A DNA stretch of 64,000 bases from Variovorax terrae (GTDB lineage Bacteria; Pseudomonadota; Gammaproteobacteria; Burkholderiales; Burkholderiaceae_C), in NCBI RefSeq assembly GCF_022809125.1, contig NZ_JALGBI010000002.1:691685-755684 (forward strand), given 5' to 3'. Positions 34,280 through 44,599 of this stretch are shown piece after piece. Each line of letters begins with the position of its first letter. Within the stretch, counting starts at the first letter, position 1. The position numbers were made by a program, and so were the translations under genes. The notes beneath the pieces were generated by a model. It had not been told where the DNA came from. It did not search any database and saw only the letters and a list, made by a program, of their open reading frames with translations.

Positions 34280-35005
34280 ATGACGATTGAATCGCCCTTG
34301 ACCCTGATCTCGTCGGTCCTCGAGGCCAGCACCGAAGCCGAGGTGCTGGATCGCGTGCAGCGGGCCGCCACGGCCCTGGGGTTCGAGCGGGTGATGCTGG
34401 GCATCGAGGTCAAGCGCCCCCTGGTCGCACCGGTGCAGAACGTCACGAGCGGCTATCCGCTGGCGTGGCAGCGCGTCTACGTGGAAAACCAGTACGTCGC
34501 GATCGATCCCACGGTGGCGCACTGCCAGGAGCACACCAAGCCCCTGATCTGGTCCGAAGGACTCTACACCAAGGACTCCATCCGCCTGTGGGAGGAAGCC
34601 CGGGCCTATGGCATTGGCCATGGCATCAGCGTTCCGATCCATGAGCGGTTCTTTGGCGTGAAGAGCATGGTGAGCCTGGCGCGCGACAAGCCGCTGGACC
34701 ACAGCCCCGCGGCCTTGCAGGAGATGATGGCGGCGGCGACCCAGTTGACCACCAGCGCGCACTATGCGGCGGCCAACGTGATCCTGCCCTCGCTGTTCGC
34801 GGCGCGCGATCCCAAGCTGTCGCCGCGGGAGCGCGAATGCCTGAAGTGGGCCGCCGAAGGCAAGTCCAGCTGGGAGACGGCGGGCATCCTGAATATCTCG
34901 GACGGCACGGCCCGGCTGCACATGAACAACGCCATGCGCAAGCTGAAGGTCCATACCCGCACGCAGGCCGTGGCGCTGGCCGTGGCCCTGGGGGTGGTGA
35001 AGTAG
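34280..35005 (+). CDS. LuxR-family AHL-responsive transcription regulator
   Basis: 241 residues. The autoinducer domain has W63, Y67, D76, P77 (AWQRVYVENQY...IDP) and W91 as in LuxR/TraR, with the GIGHGISVP loop. The C-terminal helix-turn-helix is LSPRERECLKWAAEGKSSWETAGILNISDGTARLHMNNAMRKLKV. All AHL-binding landmarks are intact, so it should be a functional partner of the LuxI homologue. The gap to the divergent DUF4902-like gene is very short (38 bases), so its promoter may lie inside that gene. No clean lux box was found. Confidence 0.92.
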   Translation: MTIESPLTLISSVLEASTEAEVLDRVQRAATALGFERVMLGIEVKRPLVAPVQNVTSGYPLAWQRVYVENQYVAIDPTVAHCQEHTKPLIWSEGLYTKDSIRLWEEARAYGIGHGISVPIHERFFGVKSMVSLARDKPLDHSPAALQEMMAAATQLTTSAHYAAANVILPSLFAARDPKLSPRERECLKWAAEGKSSWETAGILNISDGTARLHMNNAMRKLKVHTRTQAVALAVALGVVK

Positions 35006-35162
35006 GCGTTCGTGCACTCGCATGGCTCCAGTCTAGGGGGCCGGGTGCCCGGCGGGCAATCCGCACCTCCCCAAACCGACAGCTAGCCGAATGGTGAGGG
35101 TGGCCTGGCGCAGGCGCTGCCGCAGTGGCCCCGTGTCAGGCCGGATGTGCTAGGCACCGGCC

Positions 35163-36209
35163 TCACAGGATGCGGTTGAACCAGAGCAGCGACAAGCCGG
35201 CCGACAGCAGTGCCAGCAGGGCGGCGGCCAGCGCCAGCAGGGCCGAGACCTCGGTTTCCTTCTTCTCCACCGTCAGCCGCGAACGCAGCGTCTCATAGAC
35301 TTTCTTGAGGTCGGCCGCGGTGCCGGCATAGAAGTACTCGGCCTGGGTGCGGCTGGCGATGCCTTTGAGGGTTTCCTCGTCGAGCCGCACGCGCATGGAC
35401 CAGCCCTCGAAGCCGATGGTCTCGCCGTCCACCGTGCCGATGCCCACGGTGTAGACGCGCACGCCGCGGTCGGCCGCCATCTTGGCGGCTTCGAGCGAAT
35501 CGACGCCCGTGGTGCGCTGGCCGTCGGTCAGCAGGATGATGGCGGCCGAGGCGTAGGAGCCGGGCGCCACCGGCACGAACTCCTTCTTCGGCGGCTCCTT
35601 GCCGGCCTGGTCGAGCGCCAGGCCGCGCGGGCGGTCGCGCCCGGAGCCGAGGGTGGCGAGGTCGATGCCGGCGTCGGGGAACAGCGTGGCCAGCGACAGC
35701 ACGATGCCATTGCCGATGGCCGTGCCGCGCTGCAGCTGGAAGCGGTCGATCGCTGCCACCAGGTCTTCGCGGTTGATGGTGGGGCCTTGCGCCACCTGGG
35801 CCGAGCCCGCGAAGGCGACGATGCCCACTTTCACCGGGCGCGGCAGTTCGGCCAGGAAGGCCTTGGCCGCGTTCTGCGCGGCCACGATGCGGCTGGGCTG
35901 CACGTCGGTGGCGCGCATGCTGCCCGACACGTCCATGGCAAGGATGATGGTCTCCTGCTGCGAGGGCAGGGTCATCACCGCCAGCGGGCGCGAGGCGGCC
36001 AGCAGCATGGCGGCCAGCGCCAGCAGGAACAGGAAGGGGGGAATGTGGCGGCGGATGCTCTGGGCCGGCCCCATGGCCTCGCGCACGATGGACAGGCTGG
36101 CGTAGCGCAGCGCGAGCTTCTTCTTGCGGCGCATCAGCCAGAGGTACAGCAGCACCAGCAGCGGCAGGGCCAGCAGCAGCCAGAGGAATTGGGGCCAGAG
36201 GAAATTCAT
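35163..36209 (-). CDS. VWA-domain protein (BatA-like), membrane anchored
   Basis: 348 residues from MNFLWPQFLWLLLALPLLVLLYLW (start at 36209). Two N-terminal membrane segments, a von Willebrand A domain with the MIDAS DVSGS, and a C-terminal segment (SALLALAAALLALLSAGLSLLWF). It forms a cluster with the DUF58 gene and moxR upstream. Such MoxR-DUF58-VWA sets are thought to assist the folding or metal insertion of partner proteins; substrate unknown. Confidence 0.85.
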   Translation of the reverse strand: MNFLWPQFLWLLLALPLLVLLYLWLMRRKKKLALRYASLSIVREAMGPAQSIRRHIPPFLFLLALAAMLLAASRPLAVMTLPSQQETIILAMDVSGSMRATDVQPSRIVAAQNAAKAFLAELPRPVKVGIVAFAGSAQVAQGPTINREDLVAAIDRFQLQRGTAIGNGIVLSLATLFPDAGIDLATLGSGRDRPRGLALDQAGKEPPKKEFVPVAPGSYASAAIILLTDGQRTTGVDSLEAAKMAADRGVRVYTVGIGTVDGETIGFEGWSMRVRLDEETLKGIASRTQAEYFYAGTAADLKKVYETLRSRLTVEKKETEVSALLALAAALLALLSAGLSLLWFNRIL

Positions 36210-36223
36210 CGCGTTCGCACCTT

Positions 36224-37243
36224 TCAAGCCGCCCGCCGCAGATGGGCAGGCAGTCCGCCGCCGGCGGCCAGGCGGCTGCGCCGCTTGCGCATCTCGGTGA
36301 AGCGCACGATGGCGTCCGCCAGGTCGCCGTCGGTGGAGAGTTCCAGCGTGTCGACACCGGCCCGCCCCAGCGCCTGGCGCAGATCCGCTTCGCGCTGGGC
36401 GGCGATGCGCGCGAAGCGGCGGCGAAAGCCCGCGTCGTGCGTGTCCACCAGCAACTGCTCGCCGGTCTCGGCATCGCGCAGGGTGATGAGGCCGAGGTCG
36501 GGCAGTTCCAGCTCCAGCGGATCGAGCAGGCGCACCGCCACCACCTCGTGGCGCTGCGCCAGCAGCGCCAGCGGACGCTCCCAGCCCGGCTCGCTGATGA
36601 AGTCGGACACCACGAACAGCGTGCTGCGCCGGCGCACCGCGTTGGCGGCCGATTGCAGCAGCTCGTGCAGGCGTGTGGTGCCGGTGGCGCGGGCCTCGGG
36701 CTGTGCCTGCAGGGCGTGCAGCAGGCGCAGCACATGGCGGCGGCCGCCGCGCACGGGAATCATCGCGTCCCGGTGGCCGCCGTAGAGCAGGGCGCCGACC
36801 CGGTTGCCGTGGCGCGTGAGCAGGCGGGCCAGCACCGCCACGAACTCGGCCGACACCTGGCGCTTGCGCTGCTGGCCCGAGCCGAAATCCACCGAGGGGC
36901 TCAGGTCGAGCAGGAACCAGGCCGCCATTTCGCGGTCTTCGGTGAACACGCGCACATGCGGCACCTGCAGCCGCGCGGTCACGTTCCAGTCGATGTGGCG
37001 CACGTCGTCATGGTGCTGGTATTCGCGCAGGTCGGCCAGGTCCAGGCCGGCGCCGCGCAGCAGCGTGCGGTAGTCGCCCTGCAGCAAGCCGTCGAGCCGG
37101 CGCAGGACGGTCCACTCCAGCCGGCGCAGAACGTCCTCGGCGGACGATCCGCCAGGCGGGGCCACCGCGGAACCGGCTTCGCCGATCTGCGGGTGGCGCC
37201 CCCCCGGGGGGGGAGCGCCGAAGGCGCTTCGGGGGGGAGCCAT
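36224..37243 (-). CDS. DUF58 domain protein
   Basis: 339 residues. The DUF58 core is seen in LLRGAGLDLADLREYQHHDDVRHIDWNVTARLQVPHVRVFTEDRE and LDLSPSVDFGSG (VWA-like). Start at ATG 37243, which makes a first ~45 residues of PPPGG-type sequence (MAPPRSAFGAPPPGGRH) coded by a family B repeat. The true start could be further in, at or just before the SSAEDVLRRLEW region. The cluster order is moxR, DUF58, VWA on the minus strand with a gap of one base. Confidence 0.85.
   Translation of the reverse strand: MAPPRSAFGAPPPGGRHPQIGEAGSAVAPPGGSSAEDVLRRLEWTVLRRLDGLLQGDYRTLLRGAGLDLADLREYQHHDDVRHIDWNVTARLQVPHVRVFTEDREMAAWFLLDLSPSVDFGSGQQRKRQVSAEFVAVLARLLTRHGNRVGALLYGGHRDAMIPVRGGRRHVLRLLHALQAQPEARATGTTRLHELLQSAANAVRRRSTLFVVSDFISEPGWERPLALLAQRHEVVAVRLLDPLELELPDLGLITLRDAETGEQLLVDTHDAGFRRRFARIAAQREADLRQALGRAGVDTLELSTDGDLADAIVRFTEMRKRRSRLAAGGGLPAHLRRAA
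37165..37243 (-). repeat. family B G/C-rich repeat at the DUF58 gene start
   Basis: On the minus strand: CGAAGCGCCTTCG hairpin, then a C7/G7 tract, then GGCGAAGCCGG. Same element order as in ribF (973-1062). The long C and G tracts (CCCCCCCGGGGGGG) are prone to slippage. Confidence 0.55.
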
Positions 37244-37244
37244 G

Positions 37245-38249
37245 CTACGCGGCGAGCTTTTCATGTTCCAGCGGCTTGGCCGGCGCGGGAACCTTGGCCA
37301 TGATCCGGGCGACCAGCGCATCGGGGCTCAGCCCTTCGGACAGCGCCTCGTAGGACAGCACCAGCCGGTGCCGCAGCACGTCGGGCACCAGGTCGCTCAT
37401 GTCCTCGGGCAGCGCATAGCCGCGCCCGCGCAGCATGGCCAGCGCGCGGGCGCCCTCGGTCAGGCTGATGGTGGCGCGCGGGCTGGCGCCGAAGGTGATG
37501 AAGCGCGCGAGGTCCTTCAGGCCATGCTTGTCGGGTGTGCGGGTGGCCGACACCAGGCGCACGGCGTACTGCACCAGCGACGGGTCCACATAGACCCTGC
37601 GGCACTCGGCCTGCAGCGCGGCGAGCTGCTCGGTGCTGGCGACCGGCGTGACGCTGACCGGCGGGCCGATGACGCGCTCGACGATCACGAACTCCTCCTC
37701 GTCGCTCGGGTAGTCCACCAGCACCTTCATCATGAAGCGGTCCACCTGTGCCTCGGGCAGCGGGTAGGTGCCCTCGGTCTCGATCGGGTTCTGCGTGGCC
37801 ATCACCAGGAAGGGGCTGGGCACCTTGTGGGTTTCGCCCGCGATGGTGACCTGGCGCTCCTGCATCACTTCCAGCAGCGCGCTCTGCACCTTGGCCGGCG
37901 CGCGGTTGATTTCGTCGGCCAGCAGCAGGTTGGTGAACACCGGCCCGAGCGCGGTGCTGAACTCGCCGGTCTTCTGGTTGTAGATGCGCGTGCCCACCAG
38001 GTCGGCCGGCACCAGGTCGGGCGTGAACTGGATGCGCTTGAACTGGCCGCGCACGGCGTTGGCCAGGGTCTTGACCGTCAGGGTCTTGGCCAGGCCTGGC
38101 ACCCCTTCGACCAGCAGGTGGCCCTGCGCCAGGATGGCGACCATCACGCGCTCGAGAAAGCGGTCCTGGCCGACGACGACGCGCTTGACCTCGTAGAGGA
38201 TCTGCTCCATCAGCGTGGCGGTGTCCTGGGTGCCGGAAGAGGTGTCCAT
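37245..38249 (-). CDS. MoxR-family AAA+ ATPase
   Basis: 334 residues, AAA+ ATPase of the MoxR family. Walker A region is HLLVEGVPGLAKTLTVKTLA, Walker B is LLADEINRAPAKVQSALLEVMQERQVTI, and sensor/arg-finger NPIETEGTYPLPEAQVDRFMMKV follows. It acts with VWA proteins as a chaperone-like machine. First gene of the moxR-DUF58-VWA unit. Confidence 0.93.
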   Translation of the reverse strand: MDTSSGTQDTATLMEQILYEVKRVVVGQDRFLERVMVAILAQGHLLVEGVPGLAKTLTVKTLANAVRGQFKRIQFTPDLVPADLVGTRIYNQKTGEFSTALGPVFTNLLLADEINRAPAKVQSALLEVMQERQVTIAGETHKVPSPFLVMATQNPIETEGTYPLPEAQVDRFMMKVLVDYPSDEEEFVIVERVIGPPVSVTPVASTEQLAALQAECRRVYVDPSLVQYAVRLVSATRTPDKHGLKDLARFITFGASPRATISLTEGARALAMLRGRGYALPEDMSDLVPDVLRHRLVLSYEALSEGLSPDALVARIMAKVPAPAKPLEHEKLAA

Positions 38250-38274
38250 GGTGCTCCTGGGGGTGGGGTTCGCG

Positions 38275-39174
38275 TCAGAACGGCGGCATGCCGACGGCCG
38301 AGGCCGCGTTCTCGATCGGCACGGCGAAGCCGATGCCGATGAAGGTGCGCGACTGGGTGGGGTTGAGGATGGCGGTGACGATGCCCACCACCTCGCCTTC
38401 CATCGTCACCAGCGGGCCGCCCGAGTTGCCGGGGTTGGCGGCGGCGTCGAACTGGATCAGGTTGTTCATCTCCTGCTTGCCTTCGGGCGAGCGGAACACG
38501 CGCTGCAGGCCCGACACCACGCCCGCCGACGCGGAGGGCCCGATGCCGAAGGGGTAGCCCACCGCCATGACCTGGTCGCCGGGCGCGAGGTCGGCGGTGG
38601 AGCGCAGCGTGGCGGCCTGCAGGTCGTCGGGGATCTTGTGGGCCTGCAGCACCGCGAGATCGTTCTCGGCCTGCACGCCGGTGATGGAGGCGGTCGATTC
38701 GAGGCCGTCGAAGAACGTGACCTTGATCGTCTGCGCGCCGGCCACCACGTGCAGGTTGGTGAGGATGACGCCCTTGTCCACGATCACCACGCCGGTGCCG
38801 ACGCCGCGCTCGGCCTCCTTGCGGGTCTTGGGGTCGATGGCATAGCTCACCACGCGCACGACCGAGGGGCGGATGGCCTCGTAGGCCTTGGCGGCGGGCG
38901 AGGGCAGGGTGGCGGTGGCCAGCGTGTGCAGCACGGCGGCGTCGATGTCCTTCTGGGTCAGCCGCGGCGGCGCCGGGCGCCCGACGAGGGCGGTGCTCGC
39001 CAGCAGCAGGAGCAGCAGCATGCCGATGGCGATCCAGAGCAAACGGGGGCTGGGCGCCCACCGGGCGGGCGCAGGCGTGGCGGCGGGCGGCGAGTCGGCC
39101 GGCCCGGGCGGGCCCGGGTCGGGCGCTGCCTGCGCGGGGCGGCTGGAACTGCTGTAAAGGGCGGGCCTGCGCAT
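38275..39174 (-). CDS. membrane-anchored trypsin-like (S1C) serine protease
   Basis: 299 residues from MRRPALYSS (start 39174). A proline-rich cytoplasmic segment of ~45 residues and one membrane helix (LLWIAIGMLLLLLLASTAL) precede a DegP-like protease domain. The triad is visible: His in ILTNLHVVAG, Asp in ENDLAVLQ, Ser in NPGNSGGPLV. It lacks a PDZ domain, so it is short compared with DegP/DegS. Located just upstream of moxR, perhaps cotranscribed. Confidence 0.85.
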   Translation of the reverse strand: MRRPALYSSSSRPAQAAPDPGPPGPADSPPAATPAPARWAPSPRLLWIAIGMLLLLLLASTALVGRPAPPRLTQKDIDAAVLHTLATATLPSPAAKAYEAIRPSVVRVVSYAIDPKTRKEAERGVGTGVVIVDKGVILTNLHVVAGAQTIKVTFFDGLESTASITGVQAENDLAVLQAHKIPDDLQAATLRSTADLAPGDQVMAVGYPFGIGPSASAGVVSGLQRVFRSPEGKQEMNNLIQFDAAANPGNSGGPLVTMEGEVVGIVTAILNPTQSRTFIGIGFAVPIENAASAVGMPPF

Positions 39175-39332
39175 TCGTTCACCTGCGGTCAATGCGTGGG
39201 GACATGGGTGGAGCTGCGCTGCCACGGTATCACGGTTCGGGCCGTTTTGCACCGGGTTCGGCCCGCCCGGCGCCGGGGCTGCGCCGCGGCCGGCTGCACG
39301 GCCCCGCACGCCGGAAAATTCAGTGATTTCCG

Positions 39333-39380
39333 GCCGAGGTCCAGGTGCTGCGGTCGTTGTTTGCTATCAAAATAATAGTA
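39333..39380 (+). repeat. family A repeat, copy 7
   Basis: GAGGTCCAGGTGCTGCGGTC, then GTTGTTTGCTATCAAAATAA and TAGTAAAC. With copy 5 it is the clearest pair: both have GGTCCAGGTG, TGCGGTC or GGCGGTC, TTGTTTGCTATCAA. It lies between the convergent-facing genes at 39.2-39.4 kb. Confidence 0.78.
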
Positions 39381-39400
39381 AACGGAACCGCGCTTGGCGG

Positions 39401-40081
39401 CTACTCCCAGTGGATGTGCCGATAGTCGAGCCGCGCTGCCAGTGTGGGCTTGATGATCTCGAAGTAGGGCGATACATCGAAGTCCCGCGGCGCGAACAGG
39501 CTGCGGTCGCGGATGTGGAAGATCTCCTCGGTCACCGCCCGGTGCAGCCGGGGGTCCTGATGGCGGTCGAAGGTGATGGTGGGCAGCACCGGGTAGCCCA
39601 CGCCCTGGAACGCCTCGGCGATCAGCGACGAGCAGATCGCCCGGGTCGGGTCGCCGCTGCCCAGCGCGAGCATCTGGCGCCGCCAGCGCCCCGGCACCGG
39701 CGGCCTGGGCAGCAGGTAGCGCGCCAGGTCGACGACGTTCTTCAGGTCGTACCGCTCGCCGAGCTTGCCCACGACCGAACTCAGCAGCAGCTCCCGGTCG
39801 GCGTCTCCCAGGTGGAAGGGCCGGCAGATGCGGGTGTGGAACGACTGGTAGTGCGACAGAGGGCGCTTGCACACGCCCTGCACCATGTCGGCCTCGATGA
39901 ACAGGTAGGGCTCGCCCTGCTCGTCCAGGCCGCCCAGCTGCGGGCCGACGTACAGCGTGGCGTGCGACCAGGTGGACTGGGTCAGGTACTTGATGGCCGC
40001 CGCGATCCGGCTGCTGCCCTCGACCAGCAGCACGTCGCCAGGCCGCAGGCTTTGCAGCAGCTGGTCGCGCCGCGACGGCAT
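39401..40081 (-). CDS. YiiX-like NlpC/P60 papain-fold protein, probable N-terminal frameshift
   Basis: 226 residues: QLLQSLRPGDVLLVEGSSRIAAAIKYLTQSTWSHATLYVG, with the His in WSHATLYVG, and ICSSLIAEAFQ with the likely catalytic Cys. This matches the YiiX/YebB-like cysteine hydrolase fold. Homologues usually have an upstream segment of ~20-30 residues. Here that segment (MASLPHTIGLLLAQY, from an ATG at 40162-40164) lies in another frame, and the two frames meet at a tandem GTACT GTACT (40115-40124) that adds five bases. Without it the reading would be LLAQYLSRPRPGAQIGMPSRRD. Either the gene now starts at 40081, or it is a frameshift mutant, or a sequencing error. Confidence 0.7.
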   Translation of the reverse strand: MPSRRDQLLQSLRPGDVLLVEGSSRIAAAIKYLTQSTWSHATLYVGPQLGGLDEQGEPYLFIEADMVQGVCKRPLSHYQSFHTRICRPFHLGDADRELLLSSVVGKLGERYDLKNVVDLARYLLPRPPVPGRWRRQMLALGSGDPTRAICSSLIAEAFQGVGYPVLPTITFDRHQDPRLHRAVTEEIFHIRDRSLFAPRDFDVSPYFEIIKPTLAARLDYRHIHWE

Positions 40082-40114
40082 GCCGATCTGGGCGCCCGGG
40101 CGGGGGCGGGACAG

Positions 40115-40124
40115 GTACTGTACT
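40115..40124. repeat. 5-bp tandem duplication (GTACT x2)
   Basis: Two adjacent copies of GTACT. Removing one would restore a continuous frame between the upstream ATG at 40164 and the YiiX-like gene. Could be a recent mutation or a sequence error. Confidence 0.6.
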
Positions 40125-40332
40125 GGGCCAGCAGCAGCCCGATGGTGTGGGGAAGGGAGGCCATCAGCGTCTGCACCCGGGGGGCGAGGGCCGAGGCGCC
40201 GCGCGGCGGCGGCACCGGCAGGAGGGGGCTGGCTTGCGCATCAATTCACCCGTGGCGATCTGGGCCGGAGCCGGTGCCATGAAGGTAGCACGATTCGCCG
40301 GCGCCTGCATCGGGTTCGGGCATGATCGCCTC

Positions 40333-41181
40333 ATGCCGGCCTGGATCGATACCCACTGCCATCTGGATGCGCCCGAATTCGCAGCGGACGTGCACGCCGT
40401 GCGTGCCCGGGCCGCGGCGCGGCAGGTGGTGCACTGCATCGTGCCGGCGGTGGAGGTGGGCAACTTCGAGGCCGTGCGCGCGCTGGCCCACCAGCATGGC
40501 GACAGCTACACGCTGGGCATCCACCCGCTGTATGTGCCGCAGGCCGGCGAGGACGACCTGGCGCGGCTGGACGCGGCGCTGGCGCAGTACCGCGACGACC
40601 GGCACCTGGTGGCGGTTGGTGAGATCGGACTCGACTATTTCGTGCCCGCCCTGCGCGAGGGGCCGCTGCGCGACAAGCAGGAGGCGTTCTATGCCGCGCA
40701 GCTGCGGCTGGCGCAAAAGCACGGCTTGCCCGTGATCCTGCACGTGCGGCGCTCGGCCGACCGGCTGCTCCGGGGCCTGCGCGAGACGGCCGTCAGCGGC
40801 GGCATCGCCCATGCCTTCAATGGCAGCGCGCAGCAGGCCGAGATGTTTCTCAAGCTCGGCTTCAAGCTGGGTTTCGGCGGCGCCGTCACGTTCGACCGGG
40901 CGCTGCAGCTGCGCCGCCTCGCGGCCGCCTTGCCGCTGGACGCCCTGGTGCTGGAGACCGACGCGCCCGACATTCCCCCGCACTGGCTCTACCGCACGGC
41001 GCAGCAGCGCTCGGCGGGCCAGACGCAGGGGCGCAACGAGCCGGCGGAGCTGCCGCAGATCGGGGCGGTGGTGGCGGGCCTGCGCGGCATGGCCAGCGAG
41101 GACCTGGCGGCCGCCACCACGCGCAACGTGCTGGCGGCCTTGCCGCGGCTGGCGGGCCGGCTGGCCTTGCCGGTGAACTAG
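40333..41181 (+). CDS. TatD-family deoxyribonuclease/hydrolase
   Basis: Metal-dependent hydrolase of the TatD family, 282 residues, 3'-5' exonuclease on ssDNA/RNA in the studied members. Metal ligands appear in DTHCHLDAPEF, AVGEIGLDYF, ILHVRR, AHAFNGS and LETDAPDIPP. Start at ATG 40333 (MPAWIDTHCHL) since the longer frame upstream has no TatD similarity. Confidence 0.92.
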   Translation: MPAWIDTHCHLDAPEFAADVHAVRARAAARQVVHCIVPAVEVGNFEAVRALAHQHGDSYTLGIHPLYVPQAGEDDLARLDAALAQYRDDRHLVAVGEIGLDYFVPALREGPLRDKQEAFYAAQLRLAQKHGLPVILHVRRSADRLLRGLRETAVSGGIAHAFNGSAQQAEMFLKLGFKLGFGGAVTFDRALQLRRLAAALPLDALVLETDAPDIPPHWLYRTAQQRSAGQTQGRNEPAELPQIGAVVAGLRGMASEDLAAATTRNVLAALPRLAGRLALPVN

Positions 41182-41359
41182 GGTCTGCCGCCCCGGGCTG
41201 CGGCCTCGAAGGTCCGGTTGGCGGCGCGGGGATGGCCGTGCATCGTCCGGCCGGGAGGCCCGGGGCACTTTCGGGCCAAAATCAACGGCTTTGCCTGATC
41301 GAGAAATTCAAGATGATGATCCCGGTATCGATGAATCCGCCGCGGGCTGCCCGGGGCGC

Positions 41360-41899
41360 ATGGTGATGGCCGAGCGCCGCAAAGTGCAGGCGCAGGCCGT
41401 CCGCCTGCATGGCCTGCCGCCGCTGATCGCCAGCGGCACCAGGCTGTTGATCCTGGGCAGCTTTCCCGGTGCCGCCTCGCTGGCGGCGCAGCAGTACTAC
41501 GCCCATCCGCAAAACCATTTCTGGAAGATTTTGAGAGCCGTTTGGCCCGAAGGTCCGCACGGGGCGGACGCAGACAGCTATCAAATTCGTAGCGAATGGC
41601 TGCTCGGCAAGGGCCTGGGCCTGTGGGACGTCTATGCGGCCTGCGAGCGCGAGGGCAGCCTGGACGCCCACATCCGCCACGCCGAGGCCAATGATTTCGC
41701 GAGCCTCGCGCGCCTTTGCCCGCAGCTGCGGGCCATCGCCCACAACGGCGGCGAGAGCTACAGGCACGCGCGCCACACCGCCGCGCTGGGCGTGCCGGTC
41801 CATCGGCTGCCCTCCACCAGCCCGGCCAACGCGTCCTGGAGCTTCGAGCGCAAGCTCGCGGCCTGGCGCGAGGTGTTCGAGCAAAGCGGGCTGCTGTGA
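41360..41899 (+). CDS. DNA-deoxyinosine/uracil glycosylase (UDG superfamily)
   Basis: Base-excision repair glycosylase. Motif I is ILGSFPGAASLAAQQYYAHPQNHFW; motif II is LPSTSPANA. This is the family 6 pattern (hypoxanthine-DNA glycosylase, HDG), where the first Asp/Asn pair is altered. Start at about 41360 (MVMAERRK) or 41366; the frame is open further upstream but without homology. A family A repeat is read through in frame (EGPHGADADSYQIRSEW). The stop overlaps the next gene start (TGATG). Confidence 0.85.
   Translation: MVMAERRKVQAQAVRLHGLPPLIASGTRLLILGSFPGAASLAAQQYYAHPQNHFWKILRAVWPEGPHGADADSYQIRSEWLLGKGLGLWDVYAACEREGSLDAHIRHAEANDFASLARLCPQLRAIAHNGGESYRHARHTAALGVPVHRLPSTSPANASWSFERKLAAWREVFEQSGLL
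41544..41593 (+). repeat. family A repeat, copy 8 (inside the glycosylase gene)
   Basis: GAAGGTCCGCACGGGGCGGA, then CGCAGACAGCTATCAAATTC and GTAGCG. The coding reading is Pro-Glu-Gly-Pro-His-Gly-Ala-Asp-Ala-Asp-Ser-Tyr-Gln-Ile, a stretch not expected in the family. Confidence 0.65.
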
Positions 41900-42659
41900 T
41901 GGCGCGCCGGAGAACCCCCGCAGCGGCCCTGCCCGAAGTCAATTTTTCGGACTACGGCGACATCCGCTACCTGCACCTGGGCACCGAGTGGGTGCAGGGC
42001 TCGATGCTGATCGACGCGCCGTTCGAGATCGAGCTCGAGTACGTGCAGCGCATGATGGCCTGGCTGCTGTTCGTGGAGCCGTCCAGCGTGGCGCGCCGCC
42101 ACGCCATGCAGCTCGGCCTGGGCGCGGCCTCGCTCACCAAGTTCTGCCACAAGAAGCTGCGCATGAAGACCACCGCGGTGGAGCTCAACCCGCAGGTGCT
42201 GGCGGCCTGCCGCGGCTGGTTCAAGCTGCCGCCCGACGACGCGCGGCTGTCGGTGGTGCTGGGCGATGCGGGGCTTGAAATCCGCCGGCCCGATTGGCAG
42301 GGCACGGTGGATGCCCTGCAGGTCGACCTGTACGACCACGAGGCCGCCGCCCCGGTGCTCGACAGCGAGGACTTCTACGCCGACTGCCGCCTCCTGCTGA
42401 CGGAGGACGGCTGCATGACGGTGAACCTGTTCGGCCGCTCGTCGAGCTACCCGCGCAGCCTGGAGAAGATCGCCTCGGCCTTCGGGGCCGACGCGGTCTG
42501 GGCTTTCAAACCGACGCGCGAGGGCAACACCGTGGTGCTGGCCCAGCGCAGTCCCGGCCGGCCGAAGCGGGCGGCGCTTGCCGAACACGCCGAAAACATC
42601 CAAACTCGCTGGGGCCTGCCCGCCGCCAAATGGCTGCGGGTGTTCAAACCCCACACTCC

Positions 42660-42663
<4 letters not shown>
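41899..42663 (+). CDS. spermidine-synthase-like methyltransferase-fold protein
   Basis: 254 residues, Rossmann-fold protein of the spermine/spermidine synthase family. Visible are IRYLHLGTEWVQGSMLIDAPFEIELEYVQRMM, HAMQLGLGAASLTKFCHKKL (nucleotide-binding Gly block) and KTTAVELNPQVLAACRGWF. It is short and lacks the usual N-terminal beta barrel, so polyamine synthesis is doubtful; a methyltransferase is possible. The gene is coupled to its neighbours on both sides (TGATG and ATGA overlaps). Confidence 0.75.
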
Positions 42664-44450
<1,787 letters not shown>

Positions 44451-44599
44451 AAACCGGACGCCACCTGTCTGCGGGCTGACCATCCAGGGGCGCTGGACAG
44501 AGGGTTGTCCCTACGGGCCCATAGGTGGAATCCACATCCGCCGTCTCCCGGAATCCCACCACAATCCGCCAGTCGAAATCTATTTCGAGGAGATAACTT

